In this document: one piece after another, positions 29,695-38,532 of the stretch
How the letters are laid out: every line of letters begins with the position of its first letter
How positions within the stretch are numbered: position 1 is the stretch's first letter
Origin: Leptospira licerasiae serovar Varillal str. VAR 010
Lineage (GTDB): Bacteria > Spirochaetota > Leptospiria > Leptospirales > Leptospiraceae
Reading direction: 5' to 3'
DNA length: 64,000 nucleotides
NCBI RefSeq assembly: GCF_000244755.1
Contig: NZ_AHOO02000005.1
Coordinates: 248,001 to 312,000 of the forward strand
Notes under the pieces: model-generated
Seen by the model: the letters and a program-made list of their open reading frames with translations, nothing else
Databases searched by the model: none
Told to the model about the DNA's origin: nothing
Position numbers and translations under genes: made by a program

Positions 29695-30246
29695 TTAGAT
29701 CCTACTTCTTTTGATAATCTTTTCGAAAAGTTCTTCCGGATCGGCGCTAACTTCGATCCATTCTCTGGTCTGAGAATCTAAAAATCCTTCTTCTATCATA
29801 TGATCCAATTGCTGCAATAGAGGATCGAAAAAGCCGTTTACATTCAGTATTCCGATCGGCTTGGAAAGAACTCCAAGTTGATTCCAAGAAGTAACTTCGA
29901 CCAATTCTTCTAAGGTCCCTATCCCTCCTGGCAGAGCGATGAATGCGATGGATTTTTCGTACATGAGAAGTTTTCTTTCATGCATGGTTGGAACTAGGAT
30001 GAGTTCAGTAATCTCTTTGTGAGCGATCTCTTTATTGGTAAGAAACTCAGGAAGGACTCCGATTACGGACCCGCCTTTTTCTAAAACGGAATCAGCTACC
30101 GCTCCCATCAAACCCGAAGTAGCTCCTCCATAAACCAACCCGATTCCCTCCGAGGCCATTAAGTGACCTAAGAATACTGCGGCTTGGAGATAACGAGGTT
30201 CCTTACCAGGTCTGGAACCGCAGAATACACAAATGGCTGGTTTCAT
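29695..30246 (-). CDS. LOG family protein (TIGR00730 type)
   Basis: The protein resembles cytokinin riboside 5'-monophosphate phosphoribohydrolases, which release the base from nucleoside monophosphates. CVFCGSRPG opens the protein, and it carries GLVYGGATSGLMGAVADSV, HERKLLMYEKS and the key PGGIGTLEELVEVTSW. Its 183 residues are normal for the family. In bacteria the substrate may be AMP or another nucleotide. The stop codon directly abuts the converging ankyrin gene. Confidence 0.93.
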   Translation of the reverse strand: MKPAICVFCGSRPGKEPRYLQAAVFLGHLMASEGIGLVYGGATSGLMGAVADSVLEKGGSVIGVLPEFLTNKEIAHKEITELILVPTMHERKLLMYEKSIAFIALPGGIGTLEELVEVTSWNQLGVLSKPIGILNVNGFFDPLLQQLDHMIEEGFLDSQTREWIEVSADPEELFEKIIKRSRI

Positions 30247-30324
30247 CTGAGTCAGGATCGATTTTGAATTAGGTTTGGCAACCTGATTTGAGAGAAGGAG
30301 TAGATCTAAGGAAAGATTTTGGGC

Positions 30325-30576
30325 CTATCCTTGCTTTGGATAGATGATGATCTCTGTATAAGGGAATTCCTGTTTAAGATCGTCTAGTAAAGATTCCAAG
30401 ATCTTAGGATATTCCAAAGGATGGATGTCCTTTTTGAACTCTAATTGAAACTCAAGAAATTTCCTTTCTCCCTTGGACCTTGCTTTTAGATCATAGATCT
30501 TAGAAATCTCGGAGAACCGATCTGAGAGAATATTTTGAATGGTCTCCTTGTATTCGTCCGAAAAGTCGAAGGGCAT
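30325..30576 (-). CDS. Small hypothetical protein
   Basis: The 83-residue acidic protein begins MPFDFSDEYKETIQNIL. The second half (FLEFQLEFKKDIHPLEY, then LKQEFPYTEIIIYP) has the strand-helix-strand look of the cytosolic dimer domain of cation diffusion facilitators, but without a transporter part; this likeness is weak. No Cys or metal ligands are obvious. It lies about 80 nt upstream of the LOG gene on the same strand. Confidence 0.6.
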   Translation of the reverse strand: MPFDFSDEYKETIQNILSDRFSEISKIYDLKARSKGERKFLEFQLEFKKDIHPLEYPKILESLLDDLKQEFPYTEIIIYPKQG

Positions 30577-30711
30577 ACCTCAAAACTTTCGATTTTAGGA
30601 AAATACTTCCTCCCTTTTTTCATTCTTTCTATAAAAAAGAATTGGAGTCTTGCGTCCAAAATACTTAGTCTTTCCGTTTACAAAGCCACGCGAAATACTT
30701 AGAGGTAGACC

Positions 30712-31965
30712 TTGCAGACTTTCCTGAAACTTTCCGCAGCCGCATTCTTAGGCATTTTTTTATTTATTTCCGGTCCCGTATATTCCCAAGGTAAATTACC
30801 GGATCCGGAAGCCTTGGAAAAAGAAGCAGACGAGTTGGAATACCAAGCCGGTAAATCCCAGGTCCAAGCCGAAAGAAGAAGACTCGCCTTACTCGCAGCC
30901 GAAAAAAGAAAACAGGCTGCAGACGTTCGAAACGAGCTTCATGATCAAGAATTATCCAAACCTTATAATAAGCCTACCTTTGATATCCAATTTGCAGCAT
31001 TACAGTCGACTTGGGAATCGGAGGTTTTAGCCAGACAAAAGAATATCGGCGTAAATAACTATAATACGATCTTATCTGCATCTGGAGCTTACCAAAACGC
31101 CCAGACCACGGCTGCAGGCGCAGGTGTAAATCCGAACTTATTAAATGACAGCATCACAAGTTATTCCAGCCCTCAAGGAAATACTAAGACTGCATTCCCT
31201 ATCAAACTTTCCTATTTGAATACCGCTAAAACCTTCGGGATAGAATTCAATTATTTGGATCTAAAGATCAGACCTTCTTATACGACTGTAGATACTGCAT
31301 CAGTATTGTCGGCTCTAGCTCCAGTCCAATATCATTCCGTTCAATACAGAAGATTGGACTATTCTTTGAACTTAGCTTGGTATATGCACACAGCAACCGG
31401 AAGGATCGGCTTCGCAGTAGGAGCTAGAAATTTGGATATTATTTCGAGCGAATATGGAGTAATCCCGGGAAATTATGGATTCGGAAAATCGGAAGAAAAA
31501 GCGGGAGGACTAGGTCCTCAGATTGGAGTTAGGATCTTCAAAAATTTCAACGCATTCCTGCTTGGACATTTTAAAGCGGATTATTTTAGGACTTTAGGAC
31601 ATTATAATAGAAACACTCAAGGAGTTCTGAACGGAATAACTGGCCCTTATATTTTAGATACCTCTCCTCCTGGCGGGCTAAAAGAAAACGTGCTCAGTAG
31701 GACCGGATATGAGATCGATTTTGGTCTTTCCCTGCTCAGAAACCGTTGGTTAAAATATACATTAGGATTCCAATATACGGAATTGATCTCTAAAGTGTCC
31801 GGTTATAACTATAATGGGAACGTTTTTCCTGGAGCCCCAGGCGATGCGCTATTCCTAAATCAGATTTCCAAACCTTTAGATCAAATTTCTACAGGCTCGG
31901 CCTTACAAAAAGAAGTGCATGATAAATTCTACGGAATTTATCTAAGTTTAACTTTGACTATTTGA
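30712..31965 (+). CDS. Probable outer-membrane beta-barrel protein
   Basis: The 417-residue protein starts at TTG with AGAGG 8 nt upstream. A signal peptide (FLKLSAAAFLGIFLFISGPVYS) is followed by a charged coiled-coil-like stretch of about 60 residues rich in E, K, A (ALEKEADELEYQAGK). The rest is made of alternating strands with aromatic residues (LNLAWYMHTATGRIGFAVGARN, LKYTLGFQYTELISKV), ending in LSLTLTI, as in many barrels. The C-terminal residue is Ile rather than Phe. The function is unknown; a surface-exposed porin-like role is possible. Confidence 0.75.
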   Translation: MQTFLKLSAAAFLGIFLFISGPVYSQGKLPDPEALEKEADELEYQAGKSQVQAERRRLALLAAEKRKQAADVRNELHDQELSKPYNKPTFDIQFAALQSTWESEVLARQKNIGVNNYNTILSASGAYQNAQTTAAGAGVNPNLLNDSITSYSSPQGNTKTAFPIKLSYLNTAKTFGIEFNYLDLKIRPSYTTVDTASVLSALAPVQYHSVQYRRLDYSLNLAWYMHTATGRIGFAVGARNLDIISSEYGVIPGNYGFGKSEEKAGGLGPQIGVRIFKNFNAFLLGHFKADYFRTLGHYNRNTQGVLNGITGPYILDTSPPGGLKENVLSRTGYEIDFGLSLLRNRWLKYTLGFQYTELISKVSGYNYNGNVFPGAPGDALFLNQISKPLDQISTGSALQKEVHDKFYGIYLSLTLTI

Positions 31966-32014
31966 GAAGGTAGAAAAATAGACAGCGCCGCGGTGCGACG
32001 CCGTGTAGGGGAAA

Positions 32015-32533
32015 TTAAGCTGCTTGGGTAGAAGCAACAAATCCGTTCTTTTCCAATAGATAATAGGAACCGAACAGAACGGAAACATAAGTAAAGTCTC
32101 CGAGCAGGCTATATTTGAAGAATGGGATCGCAGCGATATAACATTCTACCAATCCTTGTCCGTTCAAAGTATACATTCCGGAAGTCAACCAAACGAAGAA
32201 GTTTGTGATCACAAAGAATGAAACAGAACCTGCAAGACCTGCAATCGCCAGAGATCCAACACCCAAACGATCTTTGATCTTCATTCCTACGATTGCATAT
32301 ACGATAAACAATCCGTAAATCACCGGGATCATTTCATGAAGACCGATCACCAAGTCGCTGATCAGCATAATTCCCAAAGGAAGAGCGATCGCTAACCAAC
32401 GGTTAGAGAAATAAACCCCGCCAAAAATGGAAATCGCCAGTACCGGAGTGAAATTCGGTAAATGAGGAAGAAAACGACTGAGAACCGCAAGTACGAGTAA
32501 TGCGAAAGCTACCAAATTTTTAGATAGTGACAT
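32015..32533 (-). CDS. DUF6580-like integral membrane protein
   Basis: The 172-residue hydrophobic protein has about five membrane segments, with NFTPVLAISIFGGVYF near the start typical of DUF6580. The layout of five to six helices without a large soluble part recalls substrate-binding subunits of energy-coupling-factor transporters, but no ATPase is near. The ATG at 32533 is chosen over an upstream start at 32569 whose extra residues are charged. No riboswitch was recognised upstream. Confidence 0.72.
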   Translation of the reverse strand: MSLSKNLVAFALLVLAVLSRFLPHLPNFTPVLAISIFGGVYFSNRWLAIALPLGIMLISDLVIGLHEMIPVIYGLFIVYAIVGMKIKDRLGVGSLAIAGLAGSVSFFVITNFFVWLTSGMYTLNGQGLVECYIAAIPFFKYSLLGDFTYVSVLFGSYYLLEKNGFVASTQAA

Positions 32534-32704
32534 GTTCTTTCTGGTATCCTTTTTACCTGATCTTAGCATAAGCCCTCTGCATTGAAAAGCACTTAGGATT
32601 AATCAGGGATTTTCGGATAGGATGAGAGGATAAATCCACCAGTCAATCTTCATTTCCAGGAAAAAGGCTGGGAATTCGGAATCGAAAATCGAGCCTAGTA
32701 CTTA

Positions 32705-33895
32705 ATGAAAGCTCCCGACCCGAAAGACTATCCTAACTCGATGGCATTTCTCCAAGACATAACTTCCAAACTTAGAAGTCCTGAAGGTTGTCCCTGGGAT
32801 AGAGAGCAGACACATTCTACGCTTGTGCCTTATCTGATCGAAGAATCACAAGAAGTGGTAGAAGCAATACTCAAAGGAAACGACGAACACACAAAGGAAG
32901 AATTGGGAGATCTTTTATTCCAAGTGGTTCTTCATTCTCAGATCGCATCCGAAAGAGGTGCATTCAGTTTAGAAGATATAGCAAAAGACGTGGCGGAAAA
33001 ACTTGTGCTCAGGCATCCGCATGTATTCGATCCGGAAACAAAGGACATCTCTTCTGCGGACGAAGTAGTCGCAAACTGGGAACTATTTAAAGAGAAAGAA
33101 AAACAACTCAGACAAAAAACTTCCAAAGCTAAATCCATCCTATCCGAAGTCCCGGAGACATTTCCTTCTCTATTAAAAGCTGAAAAATTCCAAAAAAAGG
33201 CCGCTAAAGCGGGTTTCGATTGGGAAGACATAAAAGGTGTAGAAGAAAAACTGAATGAAGAATTGCAGGAGTTCTTAGACGAGATCAGGGGAATTTCCGA
33301 TCCTTCTTCCAATCAAATCAGGATTGAAGAAGAATTAGGAGATCTTCTTTTTACGATAGTTAACCTGGCAAGAAAGCTGGGAGTCTCCGCAGAATCCTCT
33401 CTTACCAGGACCAATACAAAGTTCAAACATAGGATCGAATATATAGAAGCGCGCTTAGGAGAATCGGATCGTAAGTTTTCCGAAACTCCTTTGGACGAGC
33501 TGGAAAAACTCTGGAACCAAGCAAAGAATGGAATCCAAAAACAAGCCCAAAATCCTCTGGAAGAAAAGCAGAGAGGTGTTTCAGAGCTGATCCATGGGCT
33601 TTCTTCTTTTCTAATTTGGAAACAAAGCCTCGAATCAGATTGGCCAAAAACTTATAGTTTTTCTTACAAATCAAACGAGTATTCTTTAATATTCTCCGCA
33701 TTCGGATCTATGACTTTATTGCCAAGTGCAGATCCTTGGGGCAGAAAGGCCCAACCGATCTTCTATTTGAATTTATCCGACAAGAATCATAGAACCTGGG
33801 AAGATTTGTCTGGAAATTCTTATAAAACCCAAGAAGATATTTATGAGGCAATCTTAAGATCGATCAGCGACTATACTCGCCTAGCTCCTCCTTGA
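32705..33895 (+). CDS. mazG: Nucleoside triphosphate pyrophosphohydrolase MazG with C-terminal extension
   Basis: The enzyme cuts NTPs to NMP and pyrophosphate and removes damaged nucleotides. Two MazG domains are seen: the first with CPWDREQTHSTLVPYLIEESQEV and EELGDLLFQVVLH, the second with LNEELQEFLDEI and EEELGDLLFTIVNLARKLG. They end near residue 265, where E. coli MazG stops. About 130 more residues follow (SFLIWKQSLESDWPKTYSF and on), of unknown function. The last codons (YTRLAPP) and the stop fall inside the first, degenerate unit of a tandem DNA repeat. Confidence 0.93.
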   Translation: MKAPDPKDYPNSMAFLQDITSKLRSPEGCPWDREQTHSTLVPYLIEESQEVVEAILKGNDEHTKEELGDLLFQVVLHSQIASERGAFSLEDIAKDVAEKLVLRHPHVFDPETKDISSADEVVANWELFKEKEKQLRQKTSKAKSILSEVPETFPSLLKAEKFQKKAAKAGFDWEDIKGVEEKLNEELQEFLDEIRGISDPSSNQIRIEEELGDLLFTIVNLARKLGVSAESSLTRTNTKFKHRIEYIEARLGESDRKFSETPLDELEKLWNQAKNGIQKQAQNPLEEKQRGVSELIHGLSSFLIWKQSLESDWPKTYSFSYKSNEYSLIFSAFGSMTLLPSADPWGRKAQPIFYLNLSDKNHRTWEDLSGNSYKTQEDIYEAILRSISDYTRLAPP

Positions 33896-34165
33896 GGCTT
33901 GCCGTTTGCGGCTATACTCGCTTTGCTCCTGAAGCCCGCTTTGCGGCTATACTCGCTTTGCTCCTGAAGCCCGCTTTGCGGCTATACTCGCTTTGCTCCT
34001 GAAGCCCGCTTTGCGGCTATACTCGCTTTGCTCCTGAAGCCCGCTTTGCGGCTATACTCGCTTTGCTCCTGAAGCCCGCTTTGCGGCTATACTCGCTTTG
34101 CTCCTGAAGCCCGCTTTGCGGCTATAGTCGCTTTGCTCCTGAAGCCCGCTTTGCGGACTATAGAA
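33871..34165. repeat. 35-bp tandem repeat, seven near-perfect units plus degenerate flanks
   Basis: Unit starts are at 33912, 33947, 33982, 34017, 34052, 34087 and 34122, all exactly 35 bp apart. Each reads CTATACTCGC, TTTGCTCCTG, AAGCCCGCTT, TGCGG in order; the last unit has CTATAGTCGC. A degenerate unit of about 41 bp (33871-33911) overlaps the mazG stop codon, and a partial one follows at 34158. Each unit contains a small hairpin CCGC-TTT-GCGG. There is no unique spacer between units, so this is not a CRISPR array. A diverged single copy lies at 35156. Confidence 0.95.
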
Positions 34166-34296
34166 AGAATGTCGCTTGGAAAGAAAATGATCCGTTATGG
34201 GATACATAGAGATATATCAAAATTGTATAATAAATTTCCTTAATAAAGACACGGATTTTCCAATTTAGATCGAAAGTTATATCCGTCTCCATTAAC

Positions 34297-35142
34297 ATGA
34301 ATGCAAACAAGGAAATACCGTATCAAGGCAACCTTAAGGAAGGTGCCCGTTTGCCTTCAGAAAAACTCAAAATACTCATCGTAGATACGAGTAAGGTTAT
34401 TCTAGAGATTATTTCTTCAGAATTTTCTTCTTCCTTATTCGAGGTCCAAAAAGTATCTCTTATGGAAGAAGCAACACAACTTGCCAAAGAGAAAAAATTC
34501 GATCTAATCACTTTAGGGATCCATTTAGAAGGTGGAACAGGTTTCGACCTATGCAGAGAGATTAGAAGTAAAGGAAAGAAGGAGAAGTTCGCTTCCTCAG
34601 GAGCCAGGATCATATTTGTGACCTCCGATTTTACGGAAGAGAATAGGATGATCGCTCATAATGCAGGCGCTGACGGCTTTATAGAAAAAACCCAAGAACT
34701 GAGTTCCTTTCAATCCACGATAGACGAGATCATAAAGGACCTGATAGAAGAGAAAAAGGATCCTTCTCAAAAGAATCCAAGTTTAGCAAAACGGAAAATA
34801 CTCATTATAGACGATTCTGAACTGAACCTTGTCTTATTCAGAAGATTATTAGAATCTAAAGGTGCAGAGGTACAAACCGCTATTTCGGGTAAACATGCTC
34901 TCCAAATTTTGGAAGAAAATCCAAAAAATTTCGAAGCAATCTTTACCGATATGTATATGCCCGGAATGAATGGGAACGAGCTATGCAGCTTAGTCCAAAA
35001 GAACCCAGCATTCTCTCAGATACGATTGGGAATTACTTCTGCGGCCGAAGAATCTTCTTTTACTAGAGACGAGATCCCAACTGGTGTGGAATTATTTTCC
35101 AAACCTTACGATATGCAAGAGATCTGCAATTTTTTGAAATAA
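34297..35142 (+). CDS. Twin-receiver response regulator with degenerate first receiver
   Basis: The 281-residue soluble protein is made of two receiver domains and no output domain. Receiver 1 (about 24-150) begins KILIVDTSKV, but at the phosphoacceptor position it has Gly (G74, in ITLGIHLEGG; codon at 34516), so it cannot be phosphorylated in the usual way. Receiver 2 (about 166-281) is intact: ILIIDDSEL, acceptor D218 in FTDMYMPGMNG, and FSKPY. It could be an intermediate in a phosphorelay, for example with the orphan hybrid kinase at 20711, but no direct link is seen. Confidence 0.9.
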   Translation: MNANKEIPYQGNLKEGARLPSEKLKILIVDTSKVILEIISSEFSSSLFEVQKVSLMEEATQLAKEKKFDLITLGIHLEGGTGFDLCREIRSKGKKEKFASSGARIIFVTSDFTEENRMIAHNAGADGFIEKTQELSSFQSTIDEIIKDLIEEKKDPSQKNPSLAKRKILIIDDSELNLVLFRRLLESKGAEVQTAISGKHALQILEENPKNFEAIFTDMYMPGMNGNELCSLVQKNPAFSQIRLGITSAAEESSFTRDEIPTGVELFSKPYDMQEICNFLK

Positions 35143-35155
35143 ATAGCTTTGCAAG

Positions 35156-35190
35156 CTATAGTCGCTTCGCTCCTGAAACCCGCAAGCGGG
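35156..35190. repeat. Dispersed diverged copy of the 35-bp repeat
   Basis: Just after the twin-receiver gene the sequence reads CTATAGTCGC, TTCGCTCCTG, AAACCCGCAA, GCGGG, clearly the same unit as in 33912-34156. Its hairpin AACCCGC-AA-GCGGGTT is longer and perfect. The changes in both arms keep pairing, which suggests the stem matters. Confidence 0.8.
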
Positions 35191-35838
35191 TTATACAAAC
35201 TCAATCCCAACGATTACGTCCGGATGGCATTCTCTTCTGATATCGCCCTCTATTTTAGGTAATTTAGAAAACCAGGTTTTGTTCTCGAATTGAAGATCGA
35301 TCCAATAGAAAAACAAATTCGCTTCTCCTAAATCGTTTTGGATCTTAAGTTCTCCGAAATCCTTTTTAATCTCACCAATCCTTTCAAATGTTTCTCCGTT
35401 TTTGGTTTTATAATGGATCTCCCAAGGTTCCGCCTTATAAGGAACACCTTGAGAATTCGGTTTGCCCGGAACCAGTTTCCAAGCTTTGAGAAGAATCCTG
35501 GATACTTCCTCGAACTTCAAGGTTTTAGAATATTGTACGTTCTCTCTTATATGTTTGAACGAAAATTCTTTAGGCGCCGCCTTCCAAGTTCCGGTGATCG
35601 TTCTCCCATCACAAAAATATGCCTTCACGTTCGGACCTGCATTTTGATTATTCGAAGAATTGGAAGAATTAGGAGAATCTCCTCTTGCGTCCAAACTTGG
35701 TTCGTTCGGAAGAGTCGGATCTTTAGGTAAGCTAAGTTTTTGACCGAAAATTGGAGTGATCAAAAATAACAGAAGAAGGAGCGCTGATAGGCCCCTTCTT
35801 CTGTTTGTATCTTTAGATTTCAAGGGTAGAGTCCCCAT
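35191..35838 (-). CDS. Secreted protein of unknown function
   Basis: The 215-residue protein has a signal peptide after a basic start (RRRGLSALLLLLFLITPIFG), then a low-complexity Pro/Asn/Ser linker (SPNSSNSSNNQNAGPN) and a 150-residue domain with VKAYFCDGRTITGTWKAAP and an end FVDV-like REC-HPDVIVGIEFV. The opening of the domain resembles small beta domains that sense or bind, but no family is recognised. It starts 6 nt after the icd stop, so it is probably cotranscribed with icd. Confidence 0.7.
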   Translation of the reverse strand: MGTLPLKSKDTNRRRGLSALLLLLFLITPIFGQKLSLPKDPTLPNEPSLDARGDSPNSSNSSNNQNAGPNVKAYFCDGRTITGTWKAAPKEFSFKHIRENVQYSKTLKFEEVSRILLKAWKLVPGKPNSQGVPYKAEPWEIHYKTKNGETFERIGEIKKDFGELKIQNDLGEANLFFYWIDLQFENKTWFSKLPKIEGDIRRECHPDVIVGIEFV

Positions 35839-35844
35839 CTCATA

Positions 35845-37041
35845 CTAAAGGCGTTTTTGGATCGCCTCCATAAACTGGAAGGTATCCAATTGTTTCGGGC
35901 CTTTGGTTGTGGTAAGTAGGACTAAGTCCTTGGTCATCTCTCCTGCTTGGATAGTGTCGATTACCGCCTTCTCCAATTTTTGAGCAAAAGAAACAACATC
36001 AGGAGTCCCGTCCAATTCTCCCCTCTTAGCAAGAGCTCCGGTCCATGCAAAGATAGAAGCTACAGAGTTGGTAGAAGTGGTTTCTCCTTTTTGATACTGA
36101 CGGTAGTGACGAGTCACAGTTCCGTGAGCGGCCTCGTATTCGAATTTTCCGTCCGGAGAAACAAGAACAGAAGTCATTAATCCCAATGATCCGAATCCGG
36201 AAGCAACCATATCGGACATTACATCTCCGTCATAGTTCATTAGGGCCCAAAGCATTCCGCCAGGATTTTTAACGATCTGAGCTACAGCGTCGTCTATCAA
36301 ATAATACCAATATTCGATCCCAGCAGCTTTCAGTTCTGCAGCTCTTTTAGTAGAGACTTCGTCGAAGATTGCACGGAAACGAGCGTGGTATTTTTTAGAG
36401 ATGGTATCTTTAGTTGCGAACCAAACATTTATTTTTTCGGAAATCGCATAATTGAAACAAGCTTCCGCAAAGCTGTAGATGGACTTGTCCAAGTTGAACT
36501 GCCCCATCACAACACCAGGTCCGTCGAAATCGTTGATAGTAACTCTTTCTTTTTCTTTTCCGTCTTTGGTTGTGAAAACGATCTCTACTTTTCCAGCTTC
36601 CGGAATATAAAGTTCGGTGTCTTTGTAAAGGTCACCGAATGCGTGACGACCTACTACGATCGGTTTTTCCCAGGATCTAACTCCGGAAGGAATATTGTTC
36701 ACGATGATCGGTTTACGGAAAACGGTCCCGTCCAAAATGGAACGAATGGTCCCGTTCGGGGACTTCCATTCTTTTTTGAGTTTGTATTCAACAACTCGAT
36801 CTTGGTTCGGAGTAATGGTAGCGCACTTAACGCCCACTCCGTATTTTAAAATAGCATTCGCGGAATCTACGGTGACTTTATCTTCCGTTTTGTCGCGGTA
36901 TTCTACGCCTAGATCATAATAATCTAATTCTATATCAAGATAAGGATGAATGAAACGATCCTTAATTTCTTTCCAAATTATACGTGTCATCTCGTCCCCG
37001 TCGAGTTCGACGAGAGGAGTTTTCACCTTAATTTTAGCCAT
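35845..37041 (-). CDS. icd: Isocitrate dehydrogenase (NADP), eukaryote-like type
   Basis: This enzyme of the TCA cycle oxidises isocitrate to 2-oxoglutarate. The 398-residue protein begins [23 protein letters not shown], typical of the eukaryotic/mitochondrial-type (type II) subfamily, not the E. coli type. [19 protein letters not shown] holds the Ser and Arg residues that bind isocitrate, and [24 protein letters not shown] the metal-binding Asp residues. AGGAGAA lies upstream of the ATG. Confidence 0.97.
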   Translation of the reverse strand: MAKIKVKTPLVELDGDEMTRIIWKEIKDRFIHPYLDIELDYYDLGVEYRDKTEDKVTVDSANAILKYGVGVKCATITPNQDRVVEYKLKKEWKSPNGTIRSILDGTVFRKPIIVNNIPSGVRSWEKPIVVGRHAFGDLYKDTELYIPEAGKVEIVFTTKDGKEKERVTINDFDGPGVVMGQFNLDKSIYSFAEACFNYAISEKINVWFATKDTISKKYHARFRAIFDEVSTKRAAELKAAGIEYWYYLIDDAVAQIVKNPGGMLWALMNYDGDVMSDMVASGFGSLGLMTSVLVSPDGKFEYEAAHGTVTRHYRQYQKGETTSTNSVASIFAWTGALAKRGELDGTPDVVSFAQKLEKAVIDTIQAGEMTKDLVLLTTTKGPKQLDTFQFMEAIQKRL

Positions 37042-37108
37042 TGGAATTCTCCTTAGAATGTCAGATGGATTGCAGGTTAAACCTTAGGTTTTTCCATTTT
37101 CTAAGGAC

Positions 37109-37684
37109 TTAGGACTTCGGGAAAGAAGGATTCTCCTTTATTTTCAAGATTCCGCTTCGGAGATAGTATAGGTTTTGGGTGGAAAAATAATTAATGGCAA
37201 CCGGAAGGGAAACAATCCCCAGAACTGAAAAATAACGATATTTTAAAGGATCTTTTCCATCCAGACCGGTGATGGACTTTTCTAAACGTAAGAGGATCTT
37301 TTTCCAGCGTTGTAAGGTGGGAAGAAGAGAAGGATTACATCCTTCGAAATACAGACCTTCTGCAGAGCTAACGATTATATCCTTTAAATTGCTGGGAAGA
37401 GCCGGAGAACCGAACAGGTCTCTTACTTTGACCAAATCTTTTTCGACCTCGGTCTCCGTTTGTCTCGGGATAGGAAGAATAGAACTGATCCCTAAGGAAA
37501 CCGGAAGGGAAAGACGGAATAAAAAGTCGGAAGCGACTATTGAATTCAAATATCTTCGAATTGTTTCGCCCAACGCGTCGGTATGATCTAGCTGTGAATC
37601 GCTTAGATCCTTTACGGTTTGGATAGTGTACTGGCTGAGCTTGATCTTTTCCGTCCAGAACAGGCCCAGTAATTCCGTTTCCAT
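37109..37684 (-). CDS. Hypothetical protein
   Basis: The 191-residue protein begins METELLGLFWTEKIKL and has no signal peptide. It seems mostly helical, with a more hydrophobic stretch near the middle (LFRLSLPVSLGISSILP) and near the end (YFSVLGIVSLPVAINYF). No motif is recognised. Codon use is like its neighbours. It sits alone between icd and the VOC gene on the same strand. Confidence 0.65.
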   Translation of the reverse strand: METELLGLFWTEKIKLSQYTIQTVKDLSDSQLDHTDALGETIRRYLNSIVASDFLFRLSLPVSLGISSILPIPRQTETEVEKDLVKVRDLFGSPALPSNLKDIIVSSAEGLYFEGCNPSLLPTLQRWKKILLRLEKSITGLDGKDPLKYRYFSVLGIVSLPVAINYFSTQNLYYLRSGILKIKENPSFPKS

Positions 37685-37819
37685 GTGGGTAAAGAGTACA
37701 TTTTTTATTCGGCCTTTTTTGGCAATCTCTATCTAGAGCTTCGAATCCTGTTCTTATATACCACTTACAGGAAAATCTTTGGCACCCAAGGAACAAACCC
37801 GTCCAACTAAGATCAGGGG

Positions 37820-38179
37820 CTATTCTTCTTCGCACATCAATTCAACCAGGTAACCATCCGGATCTTGAAAATTCAGAAAAAGTGTCTTAGAAGATTTACG
37901 AACACCATATTCTAATCTTTGAGAGAATAATCTTTGTTCAATCTCCCGGAAACTTTTAGGATCCACTCTAATAGCAAAATCACATCCTGATCCGAATACG
38001 GGAGAAGCAGGATCGTTCTTCTCTCCGTAGATCGCTATATTCGATTTTCCGATGCCTAAAACTTTCGCAGCTTTTTCGGTCTCCTCCTGTTGGGGGAGAC
38101 CGAAAATTTCACGATAGAAATTCGCACTTACTTCCGGATCACGGGAGGTGATACCGATATGATTTACTTCCATAAACAT
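37820..38179 (-). CDS. VOC family (glyoxalase-like) protein
   Basis: The 119-residue protein has the paired beta-alpha-beta modules of the vicinal oxygen chelate fold: MEVNHIGITSRDPEVSANFYREIFGL at the start and LFLNFQDPDGYLVELMCEEE at the end. Metal-ligand candidates are His in VNHIG and Glu in LVELM. Family members include glyoxalases, dioxygenases and drug-binding proteins; the substrate is unknown. It is the last gene of an apparent ECF sigma operon, 4 nt after the membrane protein gene. Confidence 0.85.
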   Translation of the reverse strand: MFMEVNHIGITSRDPEVSANFYREIFGLPQQEETEKAAKVLGIGKSNIAIYGEKNDPASPVFGSGCDFAIRVDPKSFREIEQRLFSQRLEYGVRKSSKTLFLNFQDPDGYLVELMCEEE

Positions 38180-38183
38180 AATT

Positions 38184-38516
38184 TTACTCCCTTAATTCGC
38201 GATCGATTTGATCTAACTTCTGTTGAAGTTTGTGTCTCATCTTTTCTTTCATCCTACGTTTCCAGTGCGCTCTTTCTCGATGCCCATGATGATGGCCCGG
38301 GCCAAACCAATGTCCGCCTTTAAACAATATATGTGAAAGAACGAACAAACCTAAGGCCTGCCAATAACTGATCTGCTTAATCCCGAAAATATCCGGAAGC
38401 AACCAGTTCCAAAGTTGCCAAACCGCGTAGGCCATACCAAAGAAGAACAGCGGCATAAAAAAGATGATCAGAAAAAACTTTCCTAATCTATGTTTAAACT
38501 CGTCCGAACCGTGCAT
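38184..38516 (-). CDS. Small His-rich membrane protein
   Basis: The 110-residue protein has two membrane segments (about 13-35 and 45-65). A His-rich stretch follows (GGHWFGPGHHHGHRERAHW) and then a basic helical tail (KRRMKEKMRHKLQQKLDQIDREL). It follows the ECF sigma gene by 16 nt. The position just after an ECF sigma gene, the two membrane helices and the His-rich part suggest a membrane sensor or anti-sigma partner, possibly metal-responsive; this is inferred from context only. Confidence 0.75.
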   Translation of the reverse strand: MHGSDEFKHRLGKFFLIIFFMPLFFFGMAYAVWQLWNWLLPDIFGIKQISYWQALGLFVLSHILFKGGHWFGPGHHHGHRERAHWKRRMKEKMRHKLQQKLDQIDRELRE

Positions 38517-38532
38517 GGGTTTCCTCCTAAAC

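Noticed and set aside
31978..32010. GC-rich stem between two converging genes as a terminator
   Set aside because: Only about five pairs can form, one of them G-U, and no T-run follows on either strand.
32534..32704. Riboswitch upstream of the DUF6580 gene
   Set aside because: No conserved core of a cobalamin, TPP or other known riboswitch could be found.
33912..34156. CRISPR array
   Set aside because: Units abut with no unique spacers, and no cas genes are present; it is a simple tandem repeat.
36385..36849. 154-codon plus-strand frame
   Set aside because: It lies wholly antisense to icd and has no start signal or domain.
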